DNA from: Shewanella sp. Choline-02u-19
GTDB taxonomy: Bacteria; Pseudomonadota; Gammaproteobacteria; Enterobacterales; Shewanellaceae
DNA: 64,000 bases
NCBI RefSeq assembly: GCF_002836205.1
Contig: NZ_PJBE01000013.1
Coordinates: 1,240,001 to 1,304,000 of the forward strand
Direction: 5' to 3'
The position numbers and the translations under genes were made by a program. The notes beneath the pieces were generated by a model, which saw nothing but the letters and a program-made list of their open reading frames with translations, was not told where the DNA came from and searched no databases. Positions 53,400 through 62,527 of the stretch are shown piece by piece; within the stretch, counting starts at the first letter, position 1; every line of letters begins with the position of its first letter.

Positions 53400-53577
53400 C
53401 TTCCGCACTAATACCTTTGATTAATTGGTTCAGACTCATTTCAGTAGTCTGAACCATTGCTTAATGGGATCCTTGGATATTTGAATTAGATGCCGCTTTC
53501 TAGTGTCAGATGGTTTATAATACGCGCGCTCATTTTCGGTTATATCAAGGAAGATTGAATTTCTTGTGGAGGATTTT

Positions 53578-54270
53578 ATGTTAGAACGGGCTCCTGTTGT
53601 CACTGTTGACGGCCCTAGCGGTGCGGGAAAAGGTACTATTAGTCAATTGCTTGCCGAAAGGTTAGGCTACAAGCTATTAGATAGTGGTGCAATTTACCGC
53701 GTATTAGCATTGGCTGCTATTCATCACAACGTAGAACTTGATAATGAAGAATCATTAACGCTACTTGCAGCACATTTAGATGTGCAGTTCATTACTGGTA
53801 ATGGAAGTAGAGGCATCAAAGTGGTACTCGAAGGCGAAGATGTATCCATTACGATACGTAGCCAAGAGTGCTCGAATGCGGCATCAAAAGTGGCTGCATT
53901 TCCACGTGTTAGAGAAGCATTGTTGCGTCGCCAACGCGCATTTGCTGAGACACCGGGATTGATTGCAGATGGTCGCGATATGGGAACTGTTGTATTCCCA
54001 ACAACACCGGCGAAACTTTTTTTAACTGCTACGGCAGAGGAAAGAGCGCAAAGACGCTATAATCAGTTGCAGGACAATGGCTTCGATGTTAAAATTGATC
54101 AACTTTTGTCTGAGATAAAAGAGCGAGACGACCGCGATATGAATCGTAGCGTCGCACCTTTGGTTCCTGCCGAGGACGCACTTATTATCGATACGACTGA
54201 TATTTCTATAGAAGATGTGTTAGACATGGCGCTAACGCATATTCATAAAAGTTTTCGAGTACCTGCGTAA
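53578..54270 (+). CDS. cmk: cytidylate kinase
   Basis: Phosphorylates CMP and dCMP. 230 residues with the P-loop VDGPSGAGKGTISQ, DSGAIYRVLA in the NMP-binding domain, and IADGRDMGTVVFP. The frame extends four codons upstream to a GTG, but those bases (GTGGAGGATTTT) form the ribosome site for the ATG at 53578. Usual neighbour of rpsA. Confidence 0.95.
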   Translation: MLERAPVVTVDGPSGAGKGTISQLLAERLGYKLLDSGAIYRVLALAAIHHNVELDNEESLTLLAAHLDVQFITGNGSRGIKVVLEGEDVSITIRSQECSNAASKVAAFPRVREALLRRQRAFAETPGLIADGRDMGTVVFPTTPAKLFLTATAEERAQRRYNQLQDNGFDVKIDQLLSEIKERDDRDMNRSVAPLVPAEDALIIDTTDISIEDVLDMALTHIHKSFRVPA

Positions 54271-54367
54271 GCAGGTATTTAACTATTTGCCCCAAGGATG
54301 AGGCAAATTATTATACTGACTCCGCGTCTAGGATGGACTGTGGTTTATTAAAGAAAGTAACCTAAAC

Positions 54368-56035
54368 ATGACTGAATCTTTTGCTGATCTATTTGAACAA
54401 TCCCTTGAAACTTTGGAGTTCCGTCCAGGTTCTATCGTAACTGGTGTAGTTGTACGCATCGAAAACGGTACTGTACTTGTTGACGCAGGTCTTAAGTCTG
54501 AAAGCCCAATCCCAGCTGAAGAATTCAAGAACGCCAATGGCGAACTTGAAATTTCTGTTGGCGATACCGTGCACGTTGCTCTCGACTCTGTTGAAGATGG
54601 CTTTGGTGAGACTCAATTGTCTCGCGAAAAAGCTAAGCGTCACGAAGCTTGGATCGTTCTAGAAAAAGCGTACGAAGATGCTGAAACTGTAATCGGTGTC
54701 ATCAATGGTAAGGTTAAAGGCGGTTTCACTGTTGAATTAAACGGTATCCGTGCATTCCTACCAGGTTCTCTAGTTGACGTTCGCCCAGTTCGCGATACAG
54801 CTCACCTAGAAAACAAAGAATTAGAATTCAAAGTTATCAAGCTTGACCAGAAGCGCAACAACGTTGTTGTTTCTCGTCGTGCAGTTATCGAATCTGAAAG
54901 CAGCGCAGAGCGTGATGCTCTTCTTGAGAACCTTCAAGAAGGTCAATCAGTTAAAGGTATCGTTAAGAACCTTACTGACTACGGTGCATTCGTTGATCTT
55001 GGCGGTGTTGATGGTCTTCTACATATCACTGATATGGCTTGGAAGCGTGTTAAGCATCCATCAGAAATCGTTAATGTTGGTGACGAAATCAACGTTAAAG
55101 TTCTTAAGTACGACCGTGAGCGCACACGTGTATCACTAGGTCTTAAGCAACTTGGCGAAGATCCATGGTTAGAAATCAGCAAACGCTACCCAGAAAACAC
55201 ACGTTTGACTGGTCGCGTAACTAACCTAACAGACTACGGTTGTTTCGTTGAAATTGAAGAAGGCGTTGAAGGTCTTGTTCACGTTTCTGAAATGGATTGG
55301 ACTAACAAGAACATCCACCCATCAAAGGTTGTTAACCTAGGTGATGAAGTTGAAGTTCTAGTTCTTGACATCGATGAAGAGCGTCGTCGTATTTCTCTAG
55401 GTCTTAAGCAATGTAAAGTTAACCCATGGGATGACTTCGCAGAGCGCTTCAATAAAGGCGACAAGGTTTCTGGTAAGATCAAGTCAATCACTGACTTCGG
55501 TATCTTCATCGGTCTTGACGGCGGCATCGACGGTCTAGTTCACCTTTCTGATATTTCTTGGAATGGTACTGGCGAAGACGCAGTTGCTGAATTTAAGAAA
55601 GGCGACGAAATCCACGCAGTGGTACTTTCTGTTGACCCAGAACGCGAGCGTATCAGCTTAGGCGTTAAGCAAACTGAAGACGATCCATTCAATGCATACC
55701 TTGCTGATAAGAAGAAAGGTGTTGTTGTACATGGTGTTGTTACAGCAGTTGACGCAAAAGGTGTTACAATTGAACTAGCTGAGACTGTTGAAGGTTACCT
55801 TCGCGTTTCAGATATCTCTCGTGAACGTATCGAAGATGCATCAACAGTTTACTCTGTAGGTGACAAAGTCGAGTCTAAGTTCATGGGTGTGGATCGTAAG
55901 AACCGCACTATCAGCCTTTCTATCCGTGCTAAGGATGAAGCTGAAGAGAAAGAAGCAATGGCTAGCTTGAACAAGCAAGAAGATGACGTCATGAGCAGTG
56001 CTATGGCTGAAGCGTTCAAAGCAGCTCGTAAATAA
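54368..56035 (+). CDS. rpsA: 30S ribosomal protein S1
   Basis: 555 residues made of six S1 (OB-fold) repeats, the first two binding the ribosome and the later four binding mRNA. Repeats are easily followed by the phrases GTVLVDAGLKSE, GGFTVELNGIRAFLPGS, DYGAFVDLGGVDGLLHITD, DYGCFVEIEEGVEGLVHVSE, DFGIFIGLDGGIDGLVHLSD and AKGVTIELAETVEGYLRVSD. Codon use is strongly biased towards preferred codons, as in highly expressed genes. About 100 bp of leader after cmk. Confidence 0.97.
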   Translation: MTESFADLFEQSLETLEFRPGSIVTGVVVRIENGTVLVDAGLKSESPIPAEEFKNANGELEISVGDTVHVALDSVEDGFGETQLSREKAKRHEAWIVLEKAYEDAETVIGVINGKVKGGFTVELNGIRAFLPGSLVDVRPVRDTAHLENKELEFKVIKLDQKRNNVVVSRRAVIESESSAERDALLENLQEGQSVKGIVKNLTDYGAFVDLGGVDGLLHITDMAWKRVKHPSEIVNVGDEINVKVLKYDRERTRVSLGLKQLGEDPWLEISKRYPENTRLTGRVTNLTDYGCFVEIEEGVEGLVHVSEMDWTNKNIHPSKVVNLGDEVEVLVLDIDEERRRISLGLKQCKVNPWDDFAERFNKGDKVSGKIKSITDFGIFIGLDGGIDGLVHLSDISWNGTGEDAVAEFKKGDEIHAVVLSVDPERERISLGVKQTEDDPFNAYLADKKKGVVVHGVVTAVDAKGVTIELAETVEGYLRVSDISRERIEDASTVYSVGDKVESKFMGVDRKNRTISLSIRAKDEAEEKEAMASLNKQEDDVMSSAMAEAFKAARK

Positions 56036-56108
56036 TCGCCTTGAAGTTCAGGGGTGCATGCACCCCTAAAAGGTGACTGTGTTTGGCTTGATAAATAGAG
56101 GGTATAGG

Positions 56109-56396
56109 ATGACAAAATCCGAACTGATCGAAAAACTTGCCACTAGGCAGTCGCAGCTGTCTGCGAAAGAAGTGGAAAGTGCTATTAAAGAGATGTTAGA
56201 GCAAATGGCCGAGACATTGGAAGGTGGAGATCGCATAGAAATCCGCGGCTTTGGTAGTTTCTCGCTTCATTATCGTGCACCGCGCACTGGCCGTAATCCT
56301 AAGACTGGAACATCAGTTGATTTGGAAGGCAAGTACGTACCGCACTTTAAGCCAGGCAAAGAACTGCGCGAACGTGTTGACGCGCTCAACGCGTAA
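56109..56396 (+). CDS. ihfB: integration host factor subunit beta
   Basis: A 95-residue DNA-bending protein of the HU/IHF family: MTKSELIEKLATRQSQL, RIEIRGFGSFSLHYR, then the arm APRTGRNPKTG with the intercalating proline, and YVPHFKPGKELRERV. The ATG at 56109 (GAGGG upstream) is chosen over an in-frame upstream codon. Standard position after rpsA. Confidence 0.97.
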   Translation: MTKSELIEKLATRQSQLSAKEVESAIKEMLEQMAETLEGGDRIEIRGFGSFSLHYRAPRTGRNPKTGTSVDLEGKYVPHFKPGKELRERVDALNA

Positions 56397-56409
56397 TTTA
56401 CAAAGTATT

Positions 56410-56435
56410 AAAAGCCTCCCTCGGGAGGCTTTTTT
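56410..56435 (+). terminator. intrinsic terminator after ihfB
   Basis: Stem AAAAGCCTCCC / GGGAGGCTTTT with two-base loop TC, followed by T's. Confidence 0.92.
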
Positions 56436-56518
56436 ATATCTAAAACTTAGGTATCACTAGCTAGTTCGCTCTTTTTCTTAGATAATCAAAGCCTACCAAC
56501 ACGTGTCTGGAGCTTAAC

Positions 56519-56839
56519 GTGAAGTCATTCATCATTGCCGTTTTAGTTGCCGCCTTTTTTTTCATAGCGCTTATTTTTGGCGCTCGGAACGAACAAGTCG
56601 TCACCATCAGTTACTTTGTTGCTCAGGGTGAATTTAGGTTGCCAGTCGTGCTTGCGTTTGTATTTCTATCTGGATTTTTAGTGAGCTGGATATTTGCGAT
56701 GTATCATATTGCAGGTCTTAAGTTTTCAATTAGACGTTTAAAAAAACAGTTGGCAGCATCAGCTAATCCAAACGATACTAAGACATCGGATAATAGCACT
56801 GCTGTTATTGAAAGCGCAGCAAAGGAAGTAGACGCTTAA
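56519..56839 (+). CDS. lapA: lipopolysaccharide assembly protein LapA
   Basis: A 106-residue inner-membrane protein with two transmembrane helices (about residues 3-21 and 40-60; FIIAVLVAAFFFIALIFGA and LAFVFLSGFLVSWIFAMY) and a coiled, charged C-terminus. GTG start with GGAG 8 nt upstream. With LapB it controls LpxC turnover through FtsH in E. coli. The next gene begins 1 nt after its stop. Confidence 0.88.
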   Translation: MKSFIIAVLVAAFFFIALIFGARNEQVVTISYFVAQGEFRLPVVLAFVFLSGFLVSWIFAMYHIAGLKFSIRRLKKQLAASANPNDTKTSDNSTAVIESAAKEVDA

Positions 56840-56840
56840 T

Positions 56841-58001
56841 ATGTTAGAAATCCTCTTTCTGCTTCTTCCTATCGCCGCCGGTTATGGTTGGTATATGGGG
56901 CGCAGAAGTGTCAGGCAAAAGCAGAGTAATCAGAGAGAACAGCTGAGTCGTGATTATTTCACCGGCTTAAACTTTTTACTGTCTAATGAGTCTGATAAAG
57001 CCGTTGATCTGTTTATATCTATGCTAGATGTCGATGACGACACCATAGATACTCACCTTTCGTTGGGCTCCCTGTTTAGAAAACGCGGCGAAGTCGACCG
57101 CTCCATCAGAATTCATCAAAACCTTATCGCAAGACCTAGCTTAACCACAGAGCAAAGAGATATTGCGATGATGGAGTTGGGTAAAGATTATTTAGCCGCC
57201 GGCTTTTATGATCGCGCTGAAGAAATTTTTATTAACCTTGTAAACCAAGACGATCATAGCGAAGAGTCAGAAACTCATCTTATTGCCATTTACCAAGTGA
57301 CTAAAGATTGGCAAAAGGCTATCGACATTATTAAAAAGCTTAAGCGTAAACGCCAGCAAGTATTAAAGCATGACAGTGCTCATTTTTATTGTGAATTGGC
57401 CGCTGAAACGGATGATGATGCCGTTAAACTTAAGCGTTTACATGCGGCGATTAAGCTTGATGCTAGTTGCGGAAGAGCCTTACTGACACTCGCTGAACTT
57501 CACTTAAAATTAGAAGATTTTAAAGCGTGTAAGCAATCGATAGAGAAATTGCTTAGCAGCAACATTGACCTGTTTCCTGATTGTTTAACGATTGCTAAGC
57601 AGGTTTATTTACTGACTGATGACAGTATTGGGTATCAAGAGCTCCTAAGAGAAGCTATCGAGAAGGGCGCTGGCGCCAGTATTGCGGTGACATTAGCGCA
57701 GCATATGATATCTCAAGGTAATGAACAGGATGCAGAGAAACTCATTCTAGAAGGCTTAATTCGACATCCAACAATGAAGAGCTTTCAACATTTAATGAAA
57801 ATGCACGTCAAACAGGCTGAAGATGGTCAAGCAAAAAAGAGCTTATCGATGCTTGAGCAACTTGTTGAACAGCAAATAAAATTTCGGCCTGGATACCGCT
57901 GCAGTGAATGTGGTTTCCCATCCCATCGACTGTATTGGCACTGTCCCTCTTGTAAAAATTGGGGAAGTATAAAAAGAGTTCGAGGGTTAGACGGAGAGTA
58001 A
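56841..58001 (+). CDS. lapB: lipopolysaccharide assembly protein LapB
   Basis: 386 residues: one N-terminal membrane helix (LLPIAAGYGWYMG), TPR repeats over most of the length, and a C-terminal rubredoxin-type metal site CSECGFPSHRLYWHCPSC. LapB is an adaptor that brings LpxC to FtsH and so limits LPS synthesis. It follows lapA by 1 nt and is followed by pyrF, the same order as E. coli. Confidence 0.95.
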   Translation: MLEILFLLLPIAAGYGWYMGRRSVRQKQSNQREQLSRDYFTGLNFLLSNESDKAVDLFISMLDVDDDTIDTHLSLGSLFRKRGEVDRSIRIHQNLIARPSLTTEQRDIAMMELGKDYLAAGFYDRAEEIFINLVNQDDHSEESETHLIAIYQVTKDWQKAIDIIKKLKRKRQQVLKHDSAHFYCELAAETDDDAVKLKRLHAAIKLDASCGRALLTLAELHLKLEDFKACKQSIEKLLSSNIDLFPDCLTIAKQVYLLTDDSIGYQELLREAIEKGAGASIAVTLAQHMISQGNEQDAEKLILEGLIRHPTMKSFQHLMKMHVKQAEDGQAKKSLSMLEQLVEQQIKFRPGYRCSECGFPSHRLYWHCPSCKNWGSIKRVRGLDGE

Positions 58002-58067
58002 AGTGATTTCCTCCTCCGTTAAAAATACGATTAGTCAAATGACAAACGCAAAGCGATTGGAGACAAA

Positions 58068-58763
58068 ATGACAAACAAACCTATTTTGGTTGCCTTAGAT
58101 TACGATAATAGAAATGATGCTTTGCAGCTAATAGATAAGCTCGATCCTGATATGTGCCGACTTAAGATTGGCAAAGAAATGTTTACTTTGTTCGGCCCAC
58201 AAATCGTTAATGATATTCATAGCCGCGGCTTTGATCTCTTTCTAGATTTGAAGTTTCACGATATCCCCAACACGGTAGCAAAAGCCGTTACAGCGGCAGC
58301 TGAACTGGGTGTGTGGATGACCAATGTGCATGCCTCCGGTGGCCTTGCCATGATGGAAGCCGCTAAGCGTGCACTTGAGACTTATGGTGATAAAGCACCG
58401 CTGTTAATCGCTGTAACTGTATTAACCTCAATGAGTGATGAAGAGCTTAAATTGCTAGGCATTAACGTCCCGGCTTCGGAACATGTATTACGCTTGGCAG
58501 CTTTAACTCAAAGAGCCGGGCTCGACGGCGTGGTCTGTTCTGCGCACGAATCTAGCTTATTAAAAGCAAAGTTTGGCCAAGAGTTTAAGCTCATCACTCC
58601 AGGGATTAGACCTGTCGGTAGCGACAAAGGCGACCAACATCGTGTCATGACGCCACCACAAGCATTGGCAGCCGGTTCAGATTATTTAGTGATAGGTCGA
58701 CCAATCACTAAAGCTGCTGATCCGTTAAAAGCATTGCATGATATTCATCAGTCAATAGCATAA
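58068..58763 (+). CDS. pyrF: orotidine 5'-phosphate decarboxylase
   Basis: Last step of UMP synthesis. 231 residues: VALDYDNRNDAL (first Asp), KIGKEMFTLFG, then the catalytic D-x-K-x-x-D in FLDLKFHDIPNTVAKAV, and TPGIRPVGSDKGDQHRVMTP phosphate-binding region. GGAG lies 6 nt before the ATG. Follows lapB as in E. coli. Confidence 0.97.
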   Translation: MTNKPILVALDYDNRNDALQLIDKLDPDMCRLKIGKEMFTLFGPQIVNDIHSRGFDLFLDLKFHDIPNTVAKAVTAAAELGVWMTNVHASGGLAMMEAAKRALETYGDKAPLLIAVTVLTSMSDEELKLLGINVPASEHVLRLAALTQRAGLDGVVCSAHESSLLKAKFGQEFKLITPGIRPVGSDKGDQHRVMTPPQALAAGSDYLVIGRPITKAADPLKALHDIHQSIA

Positions 58764-58862
58764 CAGTATCAATTAAATGCTTTAATAAAAGAGTGCAGTC
58801 ATATAAGTTACAAGTTAGTTAGATAATTAACCGTCATTTATACCGCAAGTGGAGTGCACTCT

Positions 58863-59669
58863 ATGTTTAATTACCAAGGAAAAAACGTTGTTGTCGTCGG
58901 TGGCACCAGTGGCATTAATTTAGGTATAGCGCTTAGTTTTGCAAAAGCAGGGGCTAACGTGGCGGTGGCTAGCCGCAGCAAAGACAAGGTCGATGCCGCA
59001 GTCGCCAAATTATCAGCGACAAATCCTCAAGGTCACCATATTGGAGCTTGCTTCGATGTACGAGATGTAGACGCATTATCCTTAGGTTTTGATTATATTC
59101 GCGCTTCTTATAGCGTTATTGACGTGCTTGTCAGTGGCGCTGCGGGTAACTTTCCGGCCTCGGCCGAAAAGTTATCAGAAAATGGCTTTAAGTCAGTGAT
59201 GGATATTGATTTACTGGGTAGTTTTCAAGTATTAAAGCAAGCTTTACCTTTGATGGCAGAACATGGTGGCGCCATCATTCAGATCTCAGCGCCGCAAGCT
59301 TTTGTCCCTATGGCAATGCAAGTCCATGTTTGTGCTGCAAAAGCGGGTGTAGATATGCTGACTAAAACGTTAGCCATTGAGTGGGGCAATAAAGGCATTA
59401 GAATAAACTCAATTGTGCCGGGCCCCATCGCAGGCACAGAAGGCTTTAATCGATTAGCACCAACAGAAGAATTACAAAATCATGTCGCTAAAGGTGTTCC
59501 TTTAAGGCGCAATGGTCGTTGTGAAGATATCGCCAACGCAGCACTGTTTTTAGCCTCTGATATGGCGTCTTACATTACAGGCGCTGTATTGCCGGTAGAC
59601 GGTGGCTGGTCACTCGGTGGTGCTGGCGCGGCGATGGCCGAAATCGGTCAATTAGCGAAACAAAAATAA
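58863..59669 (+). CDS. SDR family oxidoreductase, peroxisomal 2,4-dienoyl-CoA reductase (DECR2)-like
   Basis: A 268-residue Rossmann protein: VVVGGTSGINLGIALSFAKAG, SGAAGNFPASAEKLSENGF and the C-terminal TGAVLPVDGGWSLGG. The classical Tyr-x-x-x-Lys is absent: the segment is QVHVCAAKAGVDMLTK, with Val at the Tyr position and the Lys retained. This, along with EWGNKGIRINSIVPGPIAGTEG, matches the DECR2 type, where the Tyr is also displaced. A dienoyl- or enoyl-CoA substrate is therefore likely (inference). GGAG stands 8 nt before ATG 58863; a GTG three codons earlier is unlikely. Confidence 0.8.
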   Translation: MFNYQGKNVVVVGGTSGINLGIALSFAKAGANVAVASRSKDKVDAAVAKLSATNPQGHHIGACFDVRDVDALSLGFDYIRASYSVIDVLVSGAAGNFPASAEKLSENGFKSVMDIDLLGSFQVLKQALPLMAEHGGAIIQISAPQAFVPMAMQVHVCAAKAGVDMLTKTLAIEWGNKGIRINSIVPGPIAGTEGFNRLAPTEELQNHVAKGVPLRRNGRCEDIANAALFLASDMASYITGAVLPVDGGWSLGGAGAAMAEIGQLAKQK

Positions 59670-59692
59670 CGTTAAAGTAGAGAAAATAAGAT

Positions 59693-60235
59693 ATGGCAAA
59701 TCCTTTTCAGGAACAGCTACTTAAGGCTGGTTTGGTTAGCAAGCAGAAAGTAAGAGATACAAAAACTCAAAAACGTCGTGATAAAAAAGCAAAAGTCGAT
59801 GATGGCAGCGACGAGCTCAAACAAGAGATCGCTGCTAAGAAGCTAGCGCAAATTGAAAAAGATAAGCAATTAAACGAAAAACGTTTTGCAGAAGCCTCTG
59901 AAAAAGGGCTTGTGCGTGGTTTAGTGACCGAATTTAAGAAACTTGCTATCACACCATCTAGATCGGCAGAGATTAAATTCAACTACACTTTTGATAAAAA
60001 GATTTTCTCTCTTTATGTTGATGATAAGCTCCAAGCGCAGCTATTAAATGGACGCCTTGGCATTATCAGACATGAAGATGTGAGTTATTTGGCGCCGCAT
60101 AAGCTCGTTGAGCGAGTCAATCTATTAGTGCCAGCTTGGATTGGTTACTTATGGACTCAAGAAGATAATGTTACTGCGGTAGAAGCGGATGATCCTTACG
60201 CTGACTACGTTATTCCAGACGACCTGATGTGGTAA
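59693..60235 (+). CDS. DUF2058 family protein (YaiL-like)
   Basis: A 180-residue protein, MANPFQEQLLKAGLVSKQKV at the start, a long highly charged helix (residues 20-70, KKAKVDDGSDELKQEIAAKK) and a globular C-terminal part with FNYTFDKKIFSLYVDDK and YVIPDDLMW. It is a full-length match to YaiL/DUF2058, whose role is unknown, perhaps nucleoprotein or ribosome-associated. It is 23 bp after the SDR gene. Confidence 0.88.
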   Translation: MANPFQEQLLKAGLVSKQKVRDTKTQKRRDKKAKVDDGSDELKQEIAAKKLAQIEKDKQLNEKRFAEASEKGLVRGLVTEFKKLAITPSRSAEIKFNYTFDKKIFSLYVDDKLQAQLLNGRLGIIRHEDVSYLAPHKLVERVNLLVPAWIGYLWTQEDNVTAVEADDPYADYVIPDDLMW

Positions 60236-60268
60236 CTTAAGAGACTGTTATTTACAGCTAAGTGTGGA

Positions 60269-60300
60269 AGCCGTAATACAAGATGATTACGGCTTTTTTA
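60269..60300 (+). terminator. intrinsic terminator after the DUF2058 gene
   Basis: Stem AGCCGTAAT / ATTACGGCT with 8-nt loop, followed by TTTTTTA. Confidence 0.88.
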
Positions 60301-60692
60301 TAATGACTATTCCTTTAGTCTTTCGGATTATCAGTCATTATCAGTCATAGTGTTCAACGCTGCATACCGTCAGCCTCTGCCTTAAAAGCAACGTCATCAA
60401 ATACCGCAACAATCCCAAACTAGCACCATTTCGCTTCCATCTATTGCTAGCCAACTAAATCCTTTTGGCTGCTTTCATATTCTACTTTTAGCACTATTAA
60501 CATCAGTATTAGTTTCGTTTCTAAAACTTAAATATCAATTTTTTAGCGCATTGAGACGATCATTTGAATGCCGATTAGGCACATGAATTCGTTATGTTGT
60601 AGCTTAAAGATAGAGCAAGAAAAGGCTTTCTTTTTTGGTGTTATCTGGTAGATTTGAAACAACTGTTTTAATCTATCGTTTGAGAGTTGAGT
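60301..60692. other. intergenic region upstream of the acyl-CoA dehydrogenase gene
   Basis: About 390 bp with no gene. It contains the candidate fatty-acid regulator site listed separately; nothing else was recognised. Confidence 0.45.
60653..60671 (+). promoter_or_regulatory. candidate PsrA-type operator upstream of the acyl-CoA dehydrogenase gene
   Basis: The inverted repeat TTTGAAAC-AACT-GTTTTAA fits the general G/CAAAC-N2-4-GTTTG/C shape of PsrA sites that control fatty-acid oxidation genes in Shewanella and Pseudomonas. It lies 22 bp before the start codon, where bound repressor would block transcription. One arm has a mismatch. Confidence 0.35.
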
Positions 60693-62453
60693 ATGAACCC
60701 ATATAACGCGCCATTAGCTGAGATGCGCTTTCTGCTAGAAAAAGTATTTAATGCCCCTAAAACATGGGCTTCTATGCCTGCAATGGCCGAGTCTGTAGAT
60801 ATGGATACGGCGGCAGCGATTTTAGATGAAGCAGACAAGATCAGCCGTGAACTTATCCATCCTATTAACCGCAGCGGCGATGAGCAAGGTGTTCGTCACG
60901 AAGGTGATAAGGTGATCACACCTGATGGTTATAAAGCGGTATACAACCAGTATGCAGAAGGTGGCTGGGTGGGTCTATGTGGCGATCCAGAGCTTGGTGG
61001 CATGGGTATGCCAAAAATGCTTGGCGTGCTCGTTGATGAAATGGCTTATAGCGCGTGTAATGCTTTTACCCTATATGGTTCGTTAACCGCTGGCGCCGCA
61101 TTGGCGATTCATGCGCATGGTACTGAAGCGATCAAAGCCCAATATTTGCCGATGATGTACAGCGGAGAGTGGGCTGGGGCGATGGATATGACAGAGCCTC
61201 AGGCGGGTTCTGATCTGCGTAATATACGCACCAAAGCCGTCCCCAACAAAGAGGGTAGTTACAACATCACCGGTAGCAAAATATTTATTACTGGTGGCGA
61301 TCATGATTTAACTGAAAATGTGATTCACTTGGTATTAGCAAAATTGCCTAACACCAATGGTATTTCGCTATTTTTGGTGCCTAAAATAAAGGTTGATGCC
61401 GACAATAATCTGGGTGATGCCAATGGTGTTACCGTGGGGTCTATTGAACACAAAATGGGCCTTAAAGGCTCGGCAACTTGTGTGATGAATTTTGACGATG
61501 CTGAAGGTTATTTGATTGGTAAGCCAAACCGTGGATTAGTGTGCATGTTCACCATGATGAATTATGAGCGACTCGCCATTGGTATTCAAGGGCTGGGCAC
61601 GTCACAAGCGGCTTATCAAATGGCGTCTGAATATGCAAAAGAGCGTGTTCAAGGTGTTGCTGCCGGCGGTTCACCTACGGGCGCAACAAGCGACCCCATC
61701 TTAGTGCATGGCGATGTCAGACGCATGCTCCTCACTGTCCGTACGTTAACGGAAGCTGGGCGAGCGTTATCTGTTTATACTGGACAGCAATTAGATTTAG
61801 CGAAATTTTCCGATAACGCAGACGAAAAAGCGAAAGCGAGTCGCTATGTTGGCTTACTCACTCCGGTTTCAAAAGCTTTCTTAAGCGATCGCGGTTTGGA
61901 TGCCGCGATTATGGCGCAACAAGTGTTTGGTGGTCATGGTTATATTCGTGAAACGGGTATAGAACAACTGGTACGTGATACCCGTATTGCACAGATTTAT
62001 GAAGGCACCAATGGCATTCAAGCTATTGATTTCTTGGGGCGTAAGGTCACTGGAGACAATCTTAAAGCGTTGACCGAATTCGTTGCAGAACAGACTGCCA
62101 ATATTGACCAATTTGAGCATGTATCGGGTGCTGATAAAGCCAGAGTATTAGGCTTATTTGAGAAGCTATTAGTCATTGGTCGTGAAGTGAATGAACATAA
62201 ACTTACCCAGCCTGCATTAATTAATGCGTGTGCCGTTGATTACCTAGATGCGTTTGGATATAGCTTGTATGGTTATTTTTGGCTGGCGATGGCAGATGCA
62301 GCAAATGACCATGAAGACAATAACTTCAAGGTGCAAAAGCAGCATTTAAGCCGTTTCTATTTCGACAAATTGTTAGCAAAAGCAGATTATCATTTGTCTC
62401 AAGTTGCAACAGGCGACGCTTCAATAATGGATATTGATGAATCACTTTTCTAA
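60693..62453 (+). CDS. acyl-CoA dehydrogenase with extended C-terminal domain (FadE-like)
   Basis: A 586-residue flavoprotein: N-terminal helical domain, the FAD/substrate motif AGAMDMTEPQAGSDLRNIRT, middle beta domain with ITGSKIFITGGDHD, and helical C-terminal domain with QVFGGHGYIRETGIEQLVRDTRIAQIYEGTNGIQAIDFLGRK-type sequence (VRDTRIAQIYEGTNGIQ visible); an extra about 130 residues follow, typical of the long FadE5-like subfamily. The catalytic Glu lies in the IYEGT segment. First step of beta-oxidation, probably of medium or long chains. ATG 60693 is preferred over TTG 60687. Confidence 0.92.
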   Translation: MNPYNAPLAEMRFLLEKVFNAPKTWASMPAMAESVDMDTAAAILDEADKISRELIHPINRSGDEQGVRHEGDKVITPDGYKAVYNQYAEGGWVGLCGDPELGGMGMPKMLGVLVDEMAYSACNAFTLYGSLTAGAALAIHAHGTEAIKAQYLPMMYSGEWAGAMDMTEPQAGSDLRNIRTKAVPNKEGSYNITGSKIFITGGDHDLTENVIHLVLAKLPNTNGISLFLVPKIKVDADNNLGDANGVTVGSIEHKMGLKGSATCVMNFDDAEGYLIGKPNRGLVCMFTMMNYERLAIGIQGLGTSQAAYQMASEYAKERVQGVAAGGSPTGATSDPILVHGDVRRMLLTVRTLTEAGRALSVYTGQQLDLAKFSDNADEKAKASRYVGLLTPVSKAFLSDRGLDAAIMAQQVFGGHGYIRETGIEQLVRDTRIAQIYEGTNGIQAIDFLGRKVTGDNLKALTEFVAEQTANIDQFEHVSGADKARVLGLFEKLLVIGREVNEHKLTQPALINACAVDYLDAFGYSLYGYFWLAMADAANDHEDNNFKVQKQHLSRFYFDKLLAKADYHLSQVATGDASIMDIDESLF

Positions 62454-62472
62454 CTAAAAAGCGCCAACAATT

Positions 62473-62508
62473 AAAAGGCGGATTAAGTTAACTTAATCCG
62501 CCTTTTTT
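62473..62508 (+). terminator. bidirectional terminator between the acyl-CoA dehydrogenase gene and dacB
   Basis: A perfect palindrome of 34 bp (arms AAAAGGCGGATTAAGTT and its complement) followed by T's, at the meeting point of two convergent genes. Confidence 0.92.
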
Positions 62509-62527
62509 ATCTTTTAATGTTGTGAAT

